Shown here one piece after another: positions 42,250 to 50,365 of a stretch of DNA of 64,000 nt (positions are counted from its first letter, which is position 1; the number at the start of each line of letters is the position of its first letter). This DNA comes from Flavobacterium sp. 102 (GTDB taxonomy: Bacteria > Bacteroidota > Bacteroidia > Flavobacteriales > Flavobacteriaceae). The stretch is from positions 1,736,001 to 1,800,000 of the forward strand of contig NZ_RBKX01000001.1 in NCBI RefSeq assembly GCF_003634615.1, given 5' to 3'. The notes beneath the pieces are model-generated. The model made no database searches. It was not told where the DNA came from and saw only the letters and a list, made by a program, of their open reading frames with translations. The position numbers and the translations under genes are program-made.

Positions 42250-43406
42250 GCAACACCAGAAAAATAGCTGTCGTTATTACAGCCAGACCATCTTATAGCC
42301 GAGTTAAAACCGTTTTAACCGCTATCAAAAAACACCCTGAATTAGAGTTGCAACTCATTGTCGCGGCTTCTGCTTTGCTCGACCGATACGGAAGTGCGGT
42401 GAATTATATAGAAAAAGACGGTTTCGAAATTGCCGCCAAAGTGTTTAATGTCTTAGAAGGTGAAAACCTAACTGCAGCAGCCAAAACCACCGGAATCGGA
42501 ATTCTTGAATTGTCTACTGTTTTTGACAATCTTCGTCCCGATATTGTAGTAACCGTTGCCGATAGATTTGAAACGATGGCGACTGCGATTTCCGCTTCTT
42601 ATATGAATATTCCTTTGGCACACATACAAGGTGGCGAAGTAACCGGAAATATTGATGAGAAAGTCAGACACGCCATTACCAAATTAGCCGATTATCATTT
42701 TGTAGCTTCCGAAAATGCCAAACAAAGGGTCATTCAATTGGGAGAAAATGAATCATTGGTTTTCAATACGGGTTGTCCGTCCATCGACATTGCTCAGGAA
42801 GTAGCCAAAAATAATGCACTAACGTTCAATCCTTATGAAAAATATGGTGGTGTTGGTTCACAACCTGATTTGAGTAACGGCTACATCGTCGTGATGCAAC
42901 ATCCGGTGACCAACGAATACCAAGATTCCAGAAAACACATAGAAGCGACTTTAAGAGCGATTCAAAAAATAAATAAGCCAACGCTTTGGTTTTGGCCCAA
43001 TGTAGATGCCGGAGCCGATGGAACTTCGACCGGAATTCGTTCGTTTCGCGAAAAATACGAGATGAGTAATGTTCACTTTTTCAAAAATATGGAAGGTGAT
43101 GATTTTTTGAATTTATTGCATTCTTCTCTTTGTTTGGTTGGGAATTCGAGCGTAGGAATTCGAGAGTGTGCATATCTTGGCGTTCCGACAATCAATATCG
43201 GTTCGCGCCAAAACAGACGTGACCGTGGTCAAAATGTAGTGGATGTAAGTTATGCTGAAGAAGAAATTGTAGCAGCAATCGCAACCCTTTTAACCAAAAA
43301 AGAAAGACCAAAATCTGATATTTATGGCGGAGGCGACGCCGGAATTAAAATAGCGCAACTGCTCAAAGATTTGCCTTTGCAGTTTCATAAAACAATCACC
43401 TATTAA
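42246..43406 (+). CDS. neuC: UDP-sugar 2-epimerase, hydrolysing (NeuC/LegG family)
   Basis: 386 residues of the GT-B-like UDP-GlcNAc 2-epimerase fold. VVITARPSYSRVKTVL near the N-terminus, VTVADRFETMATAISA near 102, HIQGGEVTGNIDEKVRHA near 126 and GNSSVGIRECAYLGVPTINIG near 300 are diagnostic. It releases the nucleotide and inverts C2, giving ManNAc from UDP-GlcNAc, or the 6-deoxy diacylamino-mannose from a UDP-bacillosamine derivative. The locus makes the latter type of precursor, so LegG-like activity is a real alternative. Confidence 0.88.
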   Translation: MSNTRKIAVVITARPSYSRVKTVLTAIKKHPELELQLIVAASALLDRYGSAVNYIEKDGFEIAAKVFNVLEGENLTAAAKTTGIGILELSTVFDNLRPDIVVTVADRFETMATAISASYMNIPLAHIQGGEVTGNIDEKVRHAITKLADYHFVASENAKQRVIQLGENESLVFNTGCPSIDIAQEVAKNNALTFNPYEKYGGVGSQPDLSNGYIVVMQHPVTNEYQDSRKHIEATLRAIQKINKPTLWFWPNVDAGADGTSTGIRSFREKYEMSNVHFFKNMEGDDFLNLLHSSLCLVGNSSVGIRECAYLGVPTINIGSRQNRRDRGQNVVDVSYAEEEIVAAIATLLTKKERPKSDIYGGGDAGIKIAQLLKDLPLQFHKTITY

Positions 43407-44095
43407 TGAGAATATTAGGATTAATACCGGCTCGTGGTGGTTCGAAAGGCGTTCCTAAAAAAAACATCAAATTATTGGGTAGAAAACCCTTAATTGAATA
43501 CACCATAGATTCTGCGAAAGAATCAACATTGTTAACGCAAGTAGTGGTTTCAACAGATAATGAAGAAATTGCAATAGCCGCAGAAATTTACGGTTGTAAA
43601 CCGCCATTTATTCGTCCGGCGGAATTGGCTGAAGACACTTCAACTTCACTCGAAGTAGTGCAACACGCCATTGCTTTCTTTGAAGCTCAAAATATCTTTT
43701 TTGATGCCGTTTGTTTGTTACAACCGACCAGTCCGTTTCGTGAAAAAGGCTGTATAGACAAAGCCATTTCACAATTTATAAATACCAATGCTGATTGTTT
43801 GGTTAGTGTTTTACCGATACCGTTGGAATACAATCCACATTGGGCGTTTGAAGAAACTGAAAATGGTTTGTTAAAAATTGCTACCGGTGAAGCGACCATT
43901 ATTCCCCGAAGACAAGCATTACCTAAAGCATTTCACCGTGACGGTTCTATCTATGTGACCAAAACAGAAGTGATTAAAAACGGGAGTCTTTACGGAAATA
44001 AGATAGCCTATCTTGAAAGTAATCCTGAATTTCACGTGAATATCGACACTATGGAAGATTGGGAAAAGGCAGAAAAATTACTAAACAAATTATAA
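43406..44095 (+). CDS. neuA: CMP-nonulosonic acid synthetase (NeuA/LegF family)
   Basis: A 229-residue cytidylyltransferase. IPARGGSKGVPKKNIKLLG near the N-terminus is the nucleotide-binding loop, VVSTDNEEIA and LLQPTSPFR near residue 105 are conserved, and HRDGSIYVTK near 178 resembles the catalytic region; VNIDTMEDWEKAE ends the fold. It activates the nine-carbon acid with CTP before transfer. Its first base is the last base of the neuC stop codon, completing a neuB-neuC-neuA order. Confidence 0.9.
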   Translation: MRILGLIPARGGSKGVPKKNIKLLGRKPLIEYTIDSAKESTLLTQVVVSTDNEEIAIAAEIYGCKPPFIRPAELAEDTSTSLEVVQHAIAFFEAQNIFFDAVCLLQPTSPFREKGCIDKAISQFINTNADCLVSVLPIPLEYNPHWAFEETENGLLKIATGEATIIPRRQALPKAFHRDGSIYVTKTEVIKNGSLYGNKIAYLESNPEFHVNIDTMEDWEKAEKLLNKL

Positions 44096-44099
44096 CCCA

Positions 44100-44732
44100 A
44101 TGAGTAATAAAGATATTGCAGTAACCACGTTTAAATATTTTTCCGGTCTGGAAGGAAACCAACATATTGCCTCTGAATTTGCCTTGAAAACGATAGTGGA
44201 TATTGTGGACAAATACAAAACCGAAAATGTATTAGAACTAGGACTCGGAATCGGTTCTATTGCTTATTGTATTCAGGATTTTTATCAAAAGCAGCATCGA
44301 AAATTGAATTACGTAGGTACTGAAGCCAACGAGTTTTGTTTGAATGCCTTGTCCAAATATTTAAAAGAGTATTATTCCAAAGTTCAAATTTTCAATACGT
44401 TAAAAGATATTGAAACGACTCAAAAATTTGATTTAATCATTATTGACGGTACTGATGAACATGTATTGAAAATCAAGAATATGATTACGAATAATGGTAT
44501 CATCATCATAGAAGGCGACAGAATTCCGCAATTAAAAATTATCAGAGATATTTTTCCTAAATCATTGTACACCAGAGTGATTTCAAATTATAAAAGTCCG
44601 GATTACGGACCGTTTCCTTCTGACACTTATTCCGGTGGATTGCAACTGATTTTTACCAATCCAACTTTGAAACAACAGATAGATTATGTGGTTTATAAAA
44701 TCAAAACGGCTATTAATTATAGAATAAGATAA
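44100..44732 (+). CDS. Rossmann-fold methyltransferase-like protein
   Basis: 210 residues. VLELGLGIGSIAYCI near residue 45 matches SAM motif I, YVGTEANEF near 78 has the acidic residue of motif II, and KFDLIIIDGTDEH near 110 fits motif IV, so a class I SAM-dependent methyltransferase is likely. It lies between neuA and the amidotransferase gene with 4- and 6-base gaps, which suggests it acts on the nonulosonic acid or its carboxyl derivative. The acceptor cannot be read from the sequence. Confidence 0.65.
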   Translation: MSNKDIAVTTFKYFSGLEGNQHIASEFALKTIVDIVDKYKTENVLELGLGIGSIAYCIQDFYQKQHRKLNYVGTEANEFCLNALSKYLKEYYSKVQIFNTLKDIETTQKFDLIIIDGTDEHVLKIKNMITNNGIIIIEGDRIPQLKIIRDIFPKSLYTRVISNYKSPDYGPFPSDTYSGGLQLIFTNPTLKQQIDYVVYKIKTAINYRIR

Positions 44733-44738
44733 TAACTT

Positions 44739-46436
44739 ATGTGCGGAATTGCCGGAATCATTGGACCCAATGCCCATCAGCATACTTTGTTGAACATGCT
44801 CGGTGTACAAAAACACCGCGGACCTGATTTTACCGGAAAATGGCTGATTGAAAACCAAATCGCTTTAGGTCACAACCGTTTGAGTATTATTGATTTATCC
44901 GCTGCCGGAAACCAACCTTTTTTTAGCGATTGCGGCAATTTTGTGCTGATTTTCAATGGAGAGATTTACAATTATTTGGAATTGCGAAAGTTGCTCCAAC
45001 CTAAATATACTTTTAAAACCCAATCAGATACCGAAGTTTTACTTAATGCTTACCGCGAATGGGGTGAAAAGTGTTTGGACCAATGCAACGGTATGTTCGC
45101 GTTTGCCATTTGGAACCTCAAAGAACAAACGTTATTTGCCGCACGAGACCGCTTTGGTGTAAAGCCGTTTTATTATTTTTTCGACCAAAATGACTTCTAT
45201 TTTGCTTCAGAAATCAACACGCTTTTTGCAGCCGATATTGCTAAAATTCCAAACGAGAAGGTTTGGCTTAACTTTTTCTCCGAAGGCAGTTATGGTTTGC
45301 CCAATGAGACCTTTTGGACGAACATACACCAACTCGAAGCCGGACATTTTTTGACTTTAAAAAACAACCATTTACAAATTAAAAAATGGTATCATTTTGA
45401 AGAACGAATTGTGAAATTGCAAAATCATTTTGAGCAAAACGAAGAAGATTACATCACCAATTTGCTTCTAAAAGCTATCAATTTCCGATTCAGAGCCGAT
45501 GTTCCTATCGGATTTAATTTGAGCGGTGGTTTGGATTCGAGTACTTTATTGGCACTGATTGACCAACAAAATATAGACAAATCAACGATTGAGGCTTTTA
45601 CTTTTGTAACCAATGACGAGCGCTATGATGAATTGCCTTGGGTAAAACTGATGCTCGAACAAAGACCTTATCATTTGAATGTTTGTTCTCTATCTGCAAA
45701 TGAAATTCCGGATTTGGCTTCTAAAATGGCACAACATCAGGCTGAACCTTATGGTGGTGTTCCAACGATTGCTTATGCTAAAATCTTTAAAACAGCCAGC
45801 GAAAAAGGGGTAAAGGTTTTGCTTGACGGACAAGGTTCAGACGAAGCTTGGGCAGGTTATGATTATTATGTTTCCAATTCAAATAGTGTAGTGCAAGGTG
45901 TAACAAAGTCACCTTTTAGAATCGGTGTTTTAGACAGTGATTTTGCTAAAGATTACGGTAAAACGAACTATCCAAAGCCTTTTGAAGACCATTTACTCAA
46001 TTTGCAATACCGCGATTTATTTTATACCAAAATCCCAAGAGCATTGCGTTTCAATGATCGGGTTTCTATGATGTATGGCACAGAATTGCGCGAACCGTTT
46101 TTGGATTATGAATTGGTAGAATATGTTTTCAGCCGACCAACCGATTTTAAAATAAAAGATGGTGCTCAAAAATGGATGCTTCGTAAAATAGCCGAGAAGT
46201 TTTTGCAAAAAGACTTAGTTTTGGCACCCAAAAGACCTTTGCAAACACCACAAAGAGAATGGCTTTCAGCCGATTTAAAAGATTGGGTAATGGCTGAAGT
46301 TGGACTATTGGAAAAGAATAATTGGTTTGATAAAAAACAGTTGCAAAACGAATTGGATAATTTCTTTAAAGGAGATAATCAAAGTAGTTTTCACATTTGG
46401 CAATGGATTAATACGGCCCAAATTTTGAAAAAATGA
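44739..46436 (+). CDS. asnB: Asparagine synthase-like glutamine amidotransferase
   Basis: 565 residues. The protein starts MCGIAGIIG, so Cys2 would be the N-terminal glutaminase nucleophile; KHRGPDFTG and FNGEIYNYLELR complete the Ntn domain. The synthetase domain has the ATP loop LSGGLDSSTLLAL near 268, DGQGSDEAWAGYDYY near 365 and REPFLDYELVEYVF near 450. In polysaccharide loci such enzymes can amidate a carboxyl group of a sugar acid with ammonia from glutamine. Placement after the neuBCA genes makes a nonulosonic or uronic acid a candidate. A housekeeping role in asparagine synthesis is less likely. Confidence 0.82.
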   Translation: MCGIAGIIGPNAHQHTLLNMLGVQKHRGPDFTGKWLIENQIALGHNRLSIIDLSAAGNQPFFSDCGNFVLIFNGEIYNYLELRKLLQPKYTFKTQSDTEVLLNAYREWGEKCLDQCNGMFAFAIWNLKEQTLFAARDRFGVKPFYYFFDQNDFYFASEINTLFAADIAKIPNEKVWLNFFSEGSYGLPNETFWTNIHQLEAGHFLTLKNNHLQIKKWYHFEERIVKLQNHFEQNEEDYITNLLLKAINFRFRADVPIGFNLSGGLDSSTLLALIDQQNIDKSTIEAFTFVTNDERYDELPWVKLMLEQRPYHLNVCSLSANEIPDLASKMAQHQAEPYGGVPTIAYAKIFKTASEKGVKVLLDGQGSDEAWAGYDYYVSNSNSVVQGVTKSPFRIGVLDSDFAKDYGKTNYPKPFEDHLLNLQYRDLFYTKIPRALRFNDRVSMMYGTELREPFLDYELVEYVFSRPTDFKIKDGAQKWMLRKIAEKFLQKDLVLAPKRPLQTPQREWLSADLKDWVMAEVGLLEKNNWFDKKQLQNELDNFFKGDNQSSFHIWQWINTAQILKK

Positions 46437-47842
46437 TAAATTCTGAAAATAAAAAAATATTTATTTTGCTTCCTGATGGTGTGGGTTTAAAGAACTTTGC
46501 TTTTACCAATTTTCACAGCATTGGTATAAATAAGGGAAATGACATTTCTTTTTGGAATAATACGCCTTTTAATTTAAGTGAATTGGGATTCAAAGAAATA
46601 TGCTTTCAAAATGCCAAAGTACATCCGTTAACCGATATTTTAAAAAAAGCGCAAACCCAAATTGAGCTAAATCTTAGTATCAAAAAATCAAAAGATAAAG
46701 TATACGATTCTTATAGATTTCCATTTTCTTACCGAGATATTAAATCATCACTAAAAAGCGTTAGTACTAATTGGTTGGTTTTTTGGAACAACTCTGAAAA
46801 AGGGTTAAATCGAATCAGAAAAAATATTGTCAAGCAGGAACGAAAGACCAAATTGTATTTCGACAGTCTGGAAACACTTGAAAAAGAGAAACCCGATTTT
46901 GTTTTTTGTACCAATCAAAGAATGATGCTGGCGATTGCACCTATATTGGCAGCGCAGGATTTAGGAATTCCGACTGCAACGTTTATTTTCTCATGGGATA
47001 ATTTGCCCAAAGCCACCAAAATTATTGAAACTGATTACTACTTTGTTTGGAGTAATCACATGAAAAATGAGTTGTTGTATTATTATCCGCATCTCAAAGA
47101 AAATCAGGTGTTTGTTACCGGAACGCCACAGTTTGAAACCCATATCGAAAAGAACTTATTAGTTTCAAAAGAAGCTTTTTTCAAGGAATACCAATTAGAT
47201 TTAGCTAAAAAATATATATGTTTTTCGGGAGATGATGTGACCACTTCACCGAACGATCCAACTTATTTGTCAGATACTGCTGCAGCGGTGGCAAAACTCA
47301 ATCAAAAAGGGCATAATTTAGGCATTGTTTTCAGAAGATGTCCGGTTGATTTTTCAAACCGTTATGACGCTGTTTTAGAGCAATATAAAGATATAATTGT
47401 CAGTGTCAATCCCAAATGGAAAAAAATGGGTGAAGCCTGGCACGACATTTTGCCAACCAAAGAAGATTTGATGCTTCAAATGAATACGATTGCTCACACG
47501 GAGATGGTGGTTAATTTGGGTTCGTCAATGGTTTTTGATTATGTATCTTTTCAAAAGCCTTGCGCTTATATCAATTATGATATTCCGAATGTGCAATTTC
47601 CACATTGGACTGTAAAAAATATTTATAAATTTATACATTTCAGATCAATGCCGAATATAGACTCGGTTTTGTGGATTAATAGTCCAGCTGAAATGGAAGA
47701 TTGCCTTATAAAAGGAATGGGTAATGAAGCCAATGCTATCATTGTCAATGCCCAACAATGGTTTGAAAAAATCAATCAGCATCCGCCCGAATTGGCTTCG
47801 GAGAGAATTTGGACAGCCATAAGAAATATAATAAAAGACTAG
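46433..47842 (+). CDS. Large GT-B-like protein of unknown specificity
   Basis: 469 residues, soluble. I do not recognise a named family. Alternating strands and helices, a central linker, FVTGTPQFETHI near 230, KKYICFSGDDVTTSPND near 260, and HTEMVVNLGSSMVFDYVSFQKPCAYINYD near 358 resemble the donor domain of GT-B enzymes such as UDP-glycosyltransferases or CDP-glycerol transferase-like proteins. It overlaps the amidotransferase gene by four bases and is followed after one base by an acetyltransferase, so it belongs to the same unit. Call: probable glycosyltransferase. Confidence 0.5.
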   Translation: MINSENKKIFILLPDGVGLKNFAFTNFHSIGINKGNDISFWNNTPFNLSELGFKEICFQNAKVHPLTDILKKAQTQIELNLSIKKSKDKVYDSYRFPFSYRDIKSSLKSVSTNWLVFWNNSEKGLNRIRKNIVKQERKTKLYFDSLETLEKEKPDFVFCTNQRMMLAIAPILAAQDLGIPTATFIFSWDNLPKATKIIETDYYFVWSNHMKNELLYYYPHLKENQVFVTGTPQFETHIEKNLLVSKEAFFKEYQLDLAKKYICFSGDDVTTSPNDPTYLSDTAAAVAKLNQKGHNLGIVFRRCPVDFSNRYDAVLEQYKDIIVSVNPKWKKMGEAWHDILPTKEDLMLQMNTIAHTEMVVNLGSSMVFDYVSFQKPCAYINYDIPNVQFPHWTVKNIYKFIHFRSMPNIDSVLWINSPAEMEDCLIKGMGNEANAIIVNAQQWFEKINQHPPELASERIWTAIRNIIKD

Positions 47843-47843
47843 T

Positions 47844-48407
47844 ATGGTTAAAAGTCTACTTTTAGCAGATTATAAACGATATAACCTTTCTAAAATCAAT
47901 TTTAGAACGCTGTTCTTTGTCTTTATTTCGCATCCGATTCCGGGTTTAAAATTCATGACTATTTTTCGTTTAGTACAGCATTATCGTACTAAGAATCGCT
48001 TATTATTTTACTTTTTTTTCCTTTGGTTAAGACGGCTTAAAGTCAAGTATGGTTTTGATATTTCTTATCGAACAGAAATAGGAAAAGGATTTTACATTGG
48101 TCACTTTGGCAATGTCGTAATCCATGGCGATAGCGTCATAGGTGAAAACTGCAATATTTCTCAAGGTATTACGATTGGTGTCAGCAATTATGGTCAAAAG
48201 ATAGGTGTGCCCACTATTGGTAATCGCGTTTTTATCGGTCCGAATGCAGGTGTTTTTGGCAATATTACTATTGGCAATAATGTAGTAATCGGTGCGAATG
48301 CTGTGGTAACCGACGATATTCCGGAAGGAAAAACGGTTTTGCCTTCCAAGATGACCATTATCGATAAAGATTTATCGGCGTATTACATTCACGAATTCCC
48401 GAACTAA
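47844..48407 (+). CDS. Serine acetyltransferase-like hexapeptide O-acetyltransferase
   Basis: 187 residues. The N-terminal helical part (residues 1-65) is followed by hexapeptide repeats with IGHFGNVVIHGDSVIGENC near 90 and a CysE-like NISQGITIGVSNYG and TIGNRVFIGPNAGVFG. The fold is that of CysE/LacA enzymes, but in this position a sugar O-acetyltransferase is more probable than a cysteine biosynthetic role. It uses acetyl-CoA in the cytoplasm. The next GT4 gene follows after one base. Confidence 0.78.
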   Translation: MVKSLLLADYKRYNLSKINFRTLFFVFISHPIPGLKFMTIFRLVQHYRTKNRLLFYFFFLWLRRLKVKYGFDISYRTEIGKGFYIGHFGNVVIHGDSVIGENCNISQGITIGVSNYGQKIGVPTIGNRVFIGPNAGVFGNITIGNNVVIGANAVVTDDIPEGKTVLPSKMTIIDKDLSAYYIHEFPN

Positions 48408-48408
48408 C

Positions 48409-49551
48409 ATGAGAGTGGCTTTTCTAACACCCGAATTTCCGCATCCCAAAATGGGTTCGTCCGGTGGAATAGGGACGAGTATTTTGAATTTGGCCAAAGG
48501 TTTGACGACAGCCGGACATGAAGTTTATGTTTTAGTTTACGGCCAAAAAGAAGATGAGGTTTTTACTGAAAACAATATTCATTATTACCGAATCAAAAAC
48601 GTCAAGCTAAAAGGTTTTTCCAGACTTTTGACCCAAAAGAAAATCCAAAAAGTCATCAATACTTTAGTCAAAAACAAAGCCCTTGATATTGTAGAAGCAC
48701 CGGATTGGACCGGAATCACTTCCGAAATTAAACCCAATTGTCCTGTGGTGATTCGGCTCAATGGTTCGGATACTTATTTTTGTCATTTGGACCAAAGACC
48801 GGTTAAAACTCTCAATAAATTTCGAGAGAAAAAAGCTTTGCAAAACGCTGATGCCTTGCTTTCGGTTAGCCAATACACAGCCGATGTGACGAAGGAATTA
48901 TTTTCGTTAAAAAATGATTTTACGATTATTCCCAATAGTATAGATTTGGAGAATTTTTCGAATAATGATTCAAATATCCAACAAGAAAATACCATTTTGT
49001 ACTTTGGGACACTCATCCGAAAAAAAGGGTCACTCGAATTGCCTTTGATTTTTAATGAAGTTTACAAAGAAAATAATCAAGCCAAACTAATCATCATCGG
49101 ACGAGATGCTTCGGATATCGTTACCGGAAATTCCTCTGTTTGGTCAATGATGCAACCCTTATTTGATAAAGCTGCTTTTCAAAAGGTAACCTATTTGGGA
49201 AGTGTTCCTTATGAAACCATCAAGGAACATATTAATGCGGCAACCGTTTGCGTTTTCCCTACATTTGCGGAAGCTTTACCGGTTTCATGGATAGAAGCAA
49301 TGGCGATGCAAAAAGCCATCGTGGCTTCCAATATTGGTTGGGCAACAGAGGTTATAGACAATGGCGTTAATGGCTTTTTGGTTCCTCCAAGAGAACACCA
49401 ACAATTTGCCCAAAAAATAATCACATTACTCGAAAATGAAGCTTTGAGAAATCAATTTGGTGCCGCCGCGAGAAAAAAAGTCGAACAAAAATTCAGCATA
49501 GAAGTAGTAGCCAAGCAAAGTGCCGATTTTTATAAATCTATAATCCAATGA
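48409..49551 (+). CDS. Glycosyltransferase family 4
   Basis: 380 residues. VAFLTPEFPHPKMGSSGGIG begins the GT-B N-domain, VIRLNGSDTYF near 103 fits the acceptor cleft, and ILYFGTLIRKKGSLELPLIF near 198 begins the donor domain. The E-x7-E motif is intact in EALPVSWIEAMAMQ near 282. Donor and linkage are unknown. It overlaps the next methyltransferase by four bases. Confidence 0.87.
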   Translation: MRVAFLTPEFPHPKMGSSGGIGTSILNLAKGLTTAGHEVYVLVYGQKEDEVFTENNIHYYRIKNVKLKGFSRLLTQKKIQKVINTLVKNKALDIVEAPDWTGITSEIKPNCPVVIRLNGSDTYFCHLDQRPVKTLNKFREKKALQNADALLSVSQYTADVTKELFSLKNDFTIIPNSIDLENFSNNDSNIQQENTILYFGTLIRKKGSLELPLIFNEVYKENNQAKLIIIGRDASDIVTGNSSVWSMMQPLFDKAAFQKVTYLGSVPYETIKEHINAATVCVFPTFAEALPVSWIEAMAMQKAIVASNIGWATEVIDNGVNGFLVPPREHQQFAQKIITLLENEALRNQFGAAARKKVEQKFSIEVVAKQSADFYKSIIQ

Positions 49552-50351
49552 AAAAGGCATTAAAAAAAATACTCAGCCAATTGGTGCCGAAAGGAAATGT
49601 CAAAGAACGCTTTAAGTTATTTTACTATAGGTTGTTGAAGCCGAAAAATGTGGCTTTTGATTTGGTTGAAACCAACGGAAAAGCAACTTACAAAACTACT
49701 TTTCAGAATCTTTTTTTGATTACTAACGAAGCTTTGTATCCAATTGTCGATGATTTTAATTATTACCAACATTTTTATAAAGTAAAAAATGAGGATATTG
49801 TAATTGATGCAGGTGCCAATTGTGGGCATTTGTCTGTTTTCTTCTCCAAATTGGTAGGTCAAAACGGAAAAGTATTTGCCTTTGAACCGGATAAATTCAA
49901 TATCGAAAGAATTCATAAAAATATCAGTCTAAACGAAGATTTAACGAACAATATAATCATTCAGGATTTACTTCTTTGGAATAAAAATGAGCTGATTGAT
50001 TTTTACGAAGTCGGAACAGTTGGTTCTTCCGCGGTTTGGATGCCCGATGCAGAACATTGCGTTAAGAAGCAAGCGGTGACTATTGACAATTGGGTGAAAA
50101 GTAGTGCCATTGCCAAATTGGATTTTATCAAAATGGATATCGAAGGTGCCGAAATTGAAGCACTTGATGGTTGTGTTGAAACGATTAAAACGCTGAAACC
50201 CAATTTTGCCATCGCTTCTTATCACGTTGTCAATGGTGAAAAAACGCATATCAAAGTGGAAGAATTTTTCAAAAAAATGAATTATCCGCACAAAACGGTC
50301 AGATTCAGAGGTAATGAAATTATTACGTTCGCCGGACCTAATCTGAAATAA
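49548..50351 (+). CDS. FkbM family methyltransferase 3
   Basis: 267 residues. Motif I is DIVIDAGANCGHLSVFFS near residue 85, followed by VFAFEPDKFNIERI, and the C-terminal signature LDFIKMDIEGAEIEALDG near 187. Third FkbM gene of the window, here overlapping a GT4 by four bases, so it probably O-methylates a sugar that this GT4 or the following family 2 enzymes add. Acceptor unknown. Confidence 0.84.
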   Translation: MKKALKKILSQLVPKGNVKERFKLFYYRLLKPKNVAFDLVETNGKATYKTTFQNLFLITNEALYPIVDDFNYYQHFYKVKNEDIVIDAGANCGHLSVFFSKLVGQNGKVFAFEPDKFNIERIHKNISLNEDLTNNIIIQDLLLWNKNELIDFYEVGTVGSSAVWMPDAEHCVKKQAVTIDNWVKSSAIAKLDFIKMDIEGAEIEALDGCVETIKTLKPNFAIASYHVVNGEKTHIKVEEFFKKMNYPHKTVRFRGNEIITFAGPNLK

Positions 50352-50365
50352 AGCAAAGAACAGTC

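Noticed and set aside
47844..48407. CysE for cysteine biosynthesis
   Set aside because: The fold matches, but the location between glycosyltransferases and the lack of other sulfur genes favour a sugar acetyltransferase.
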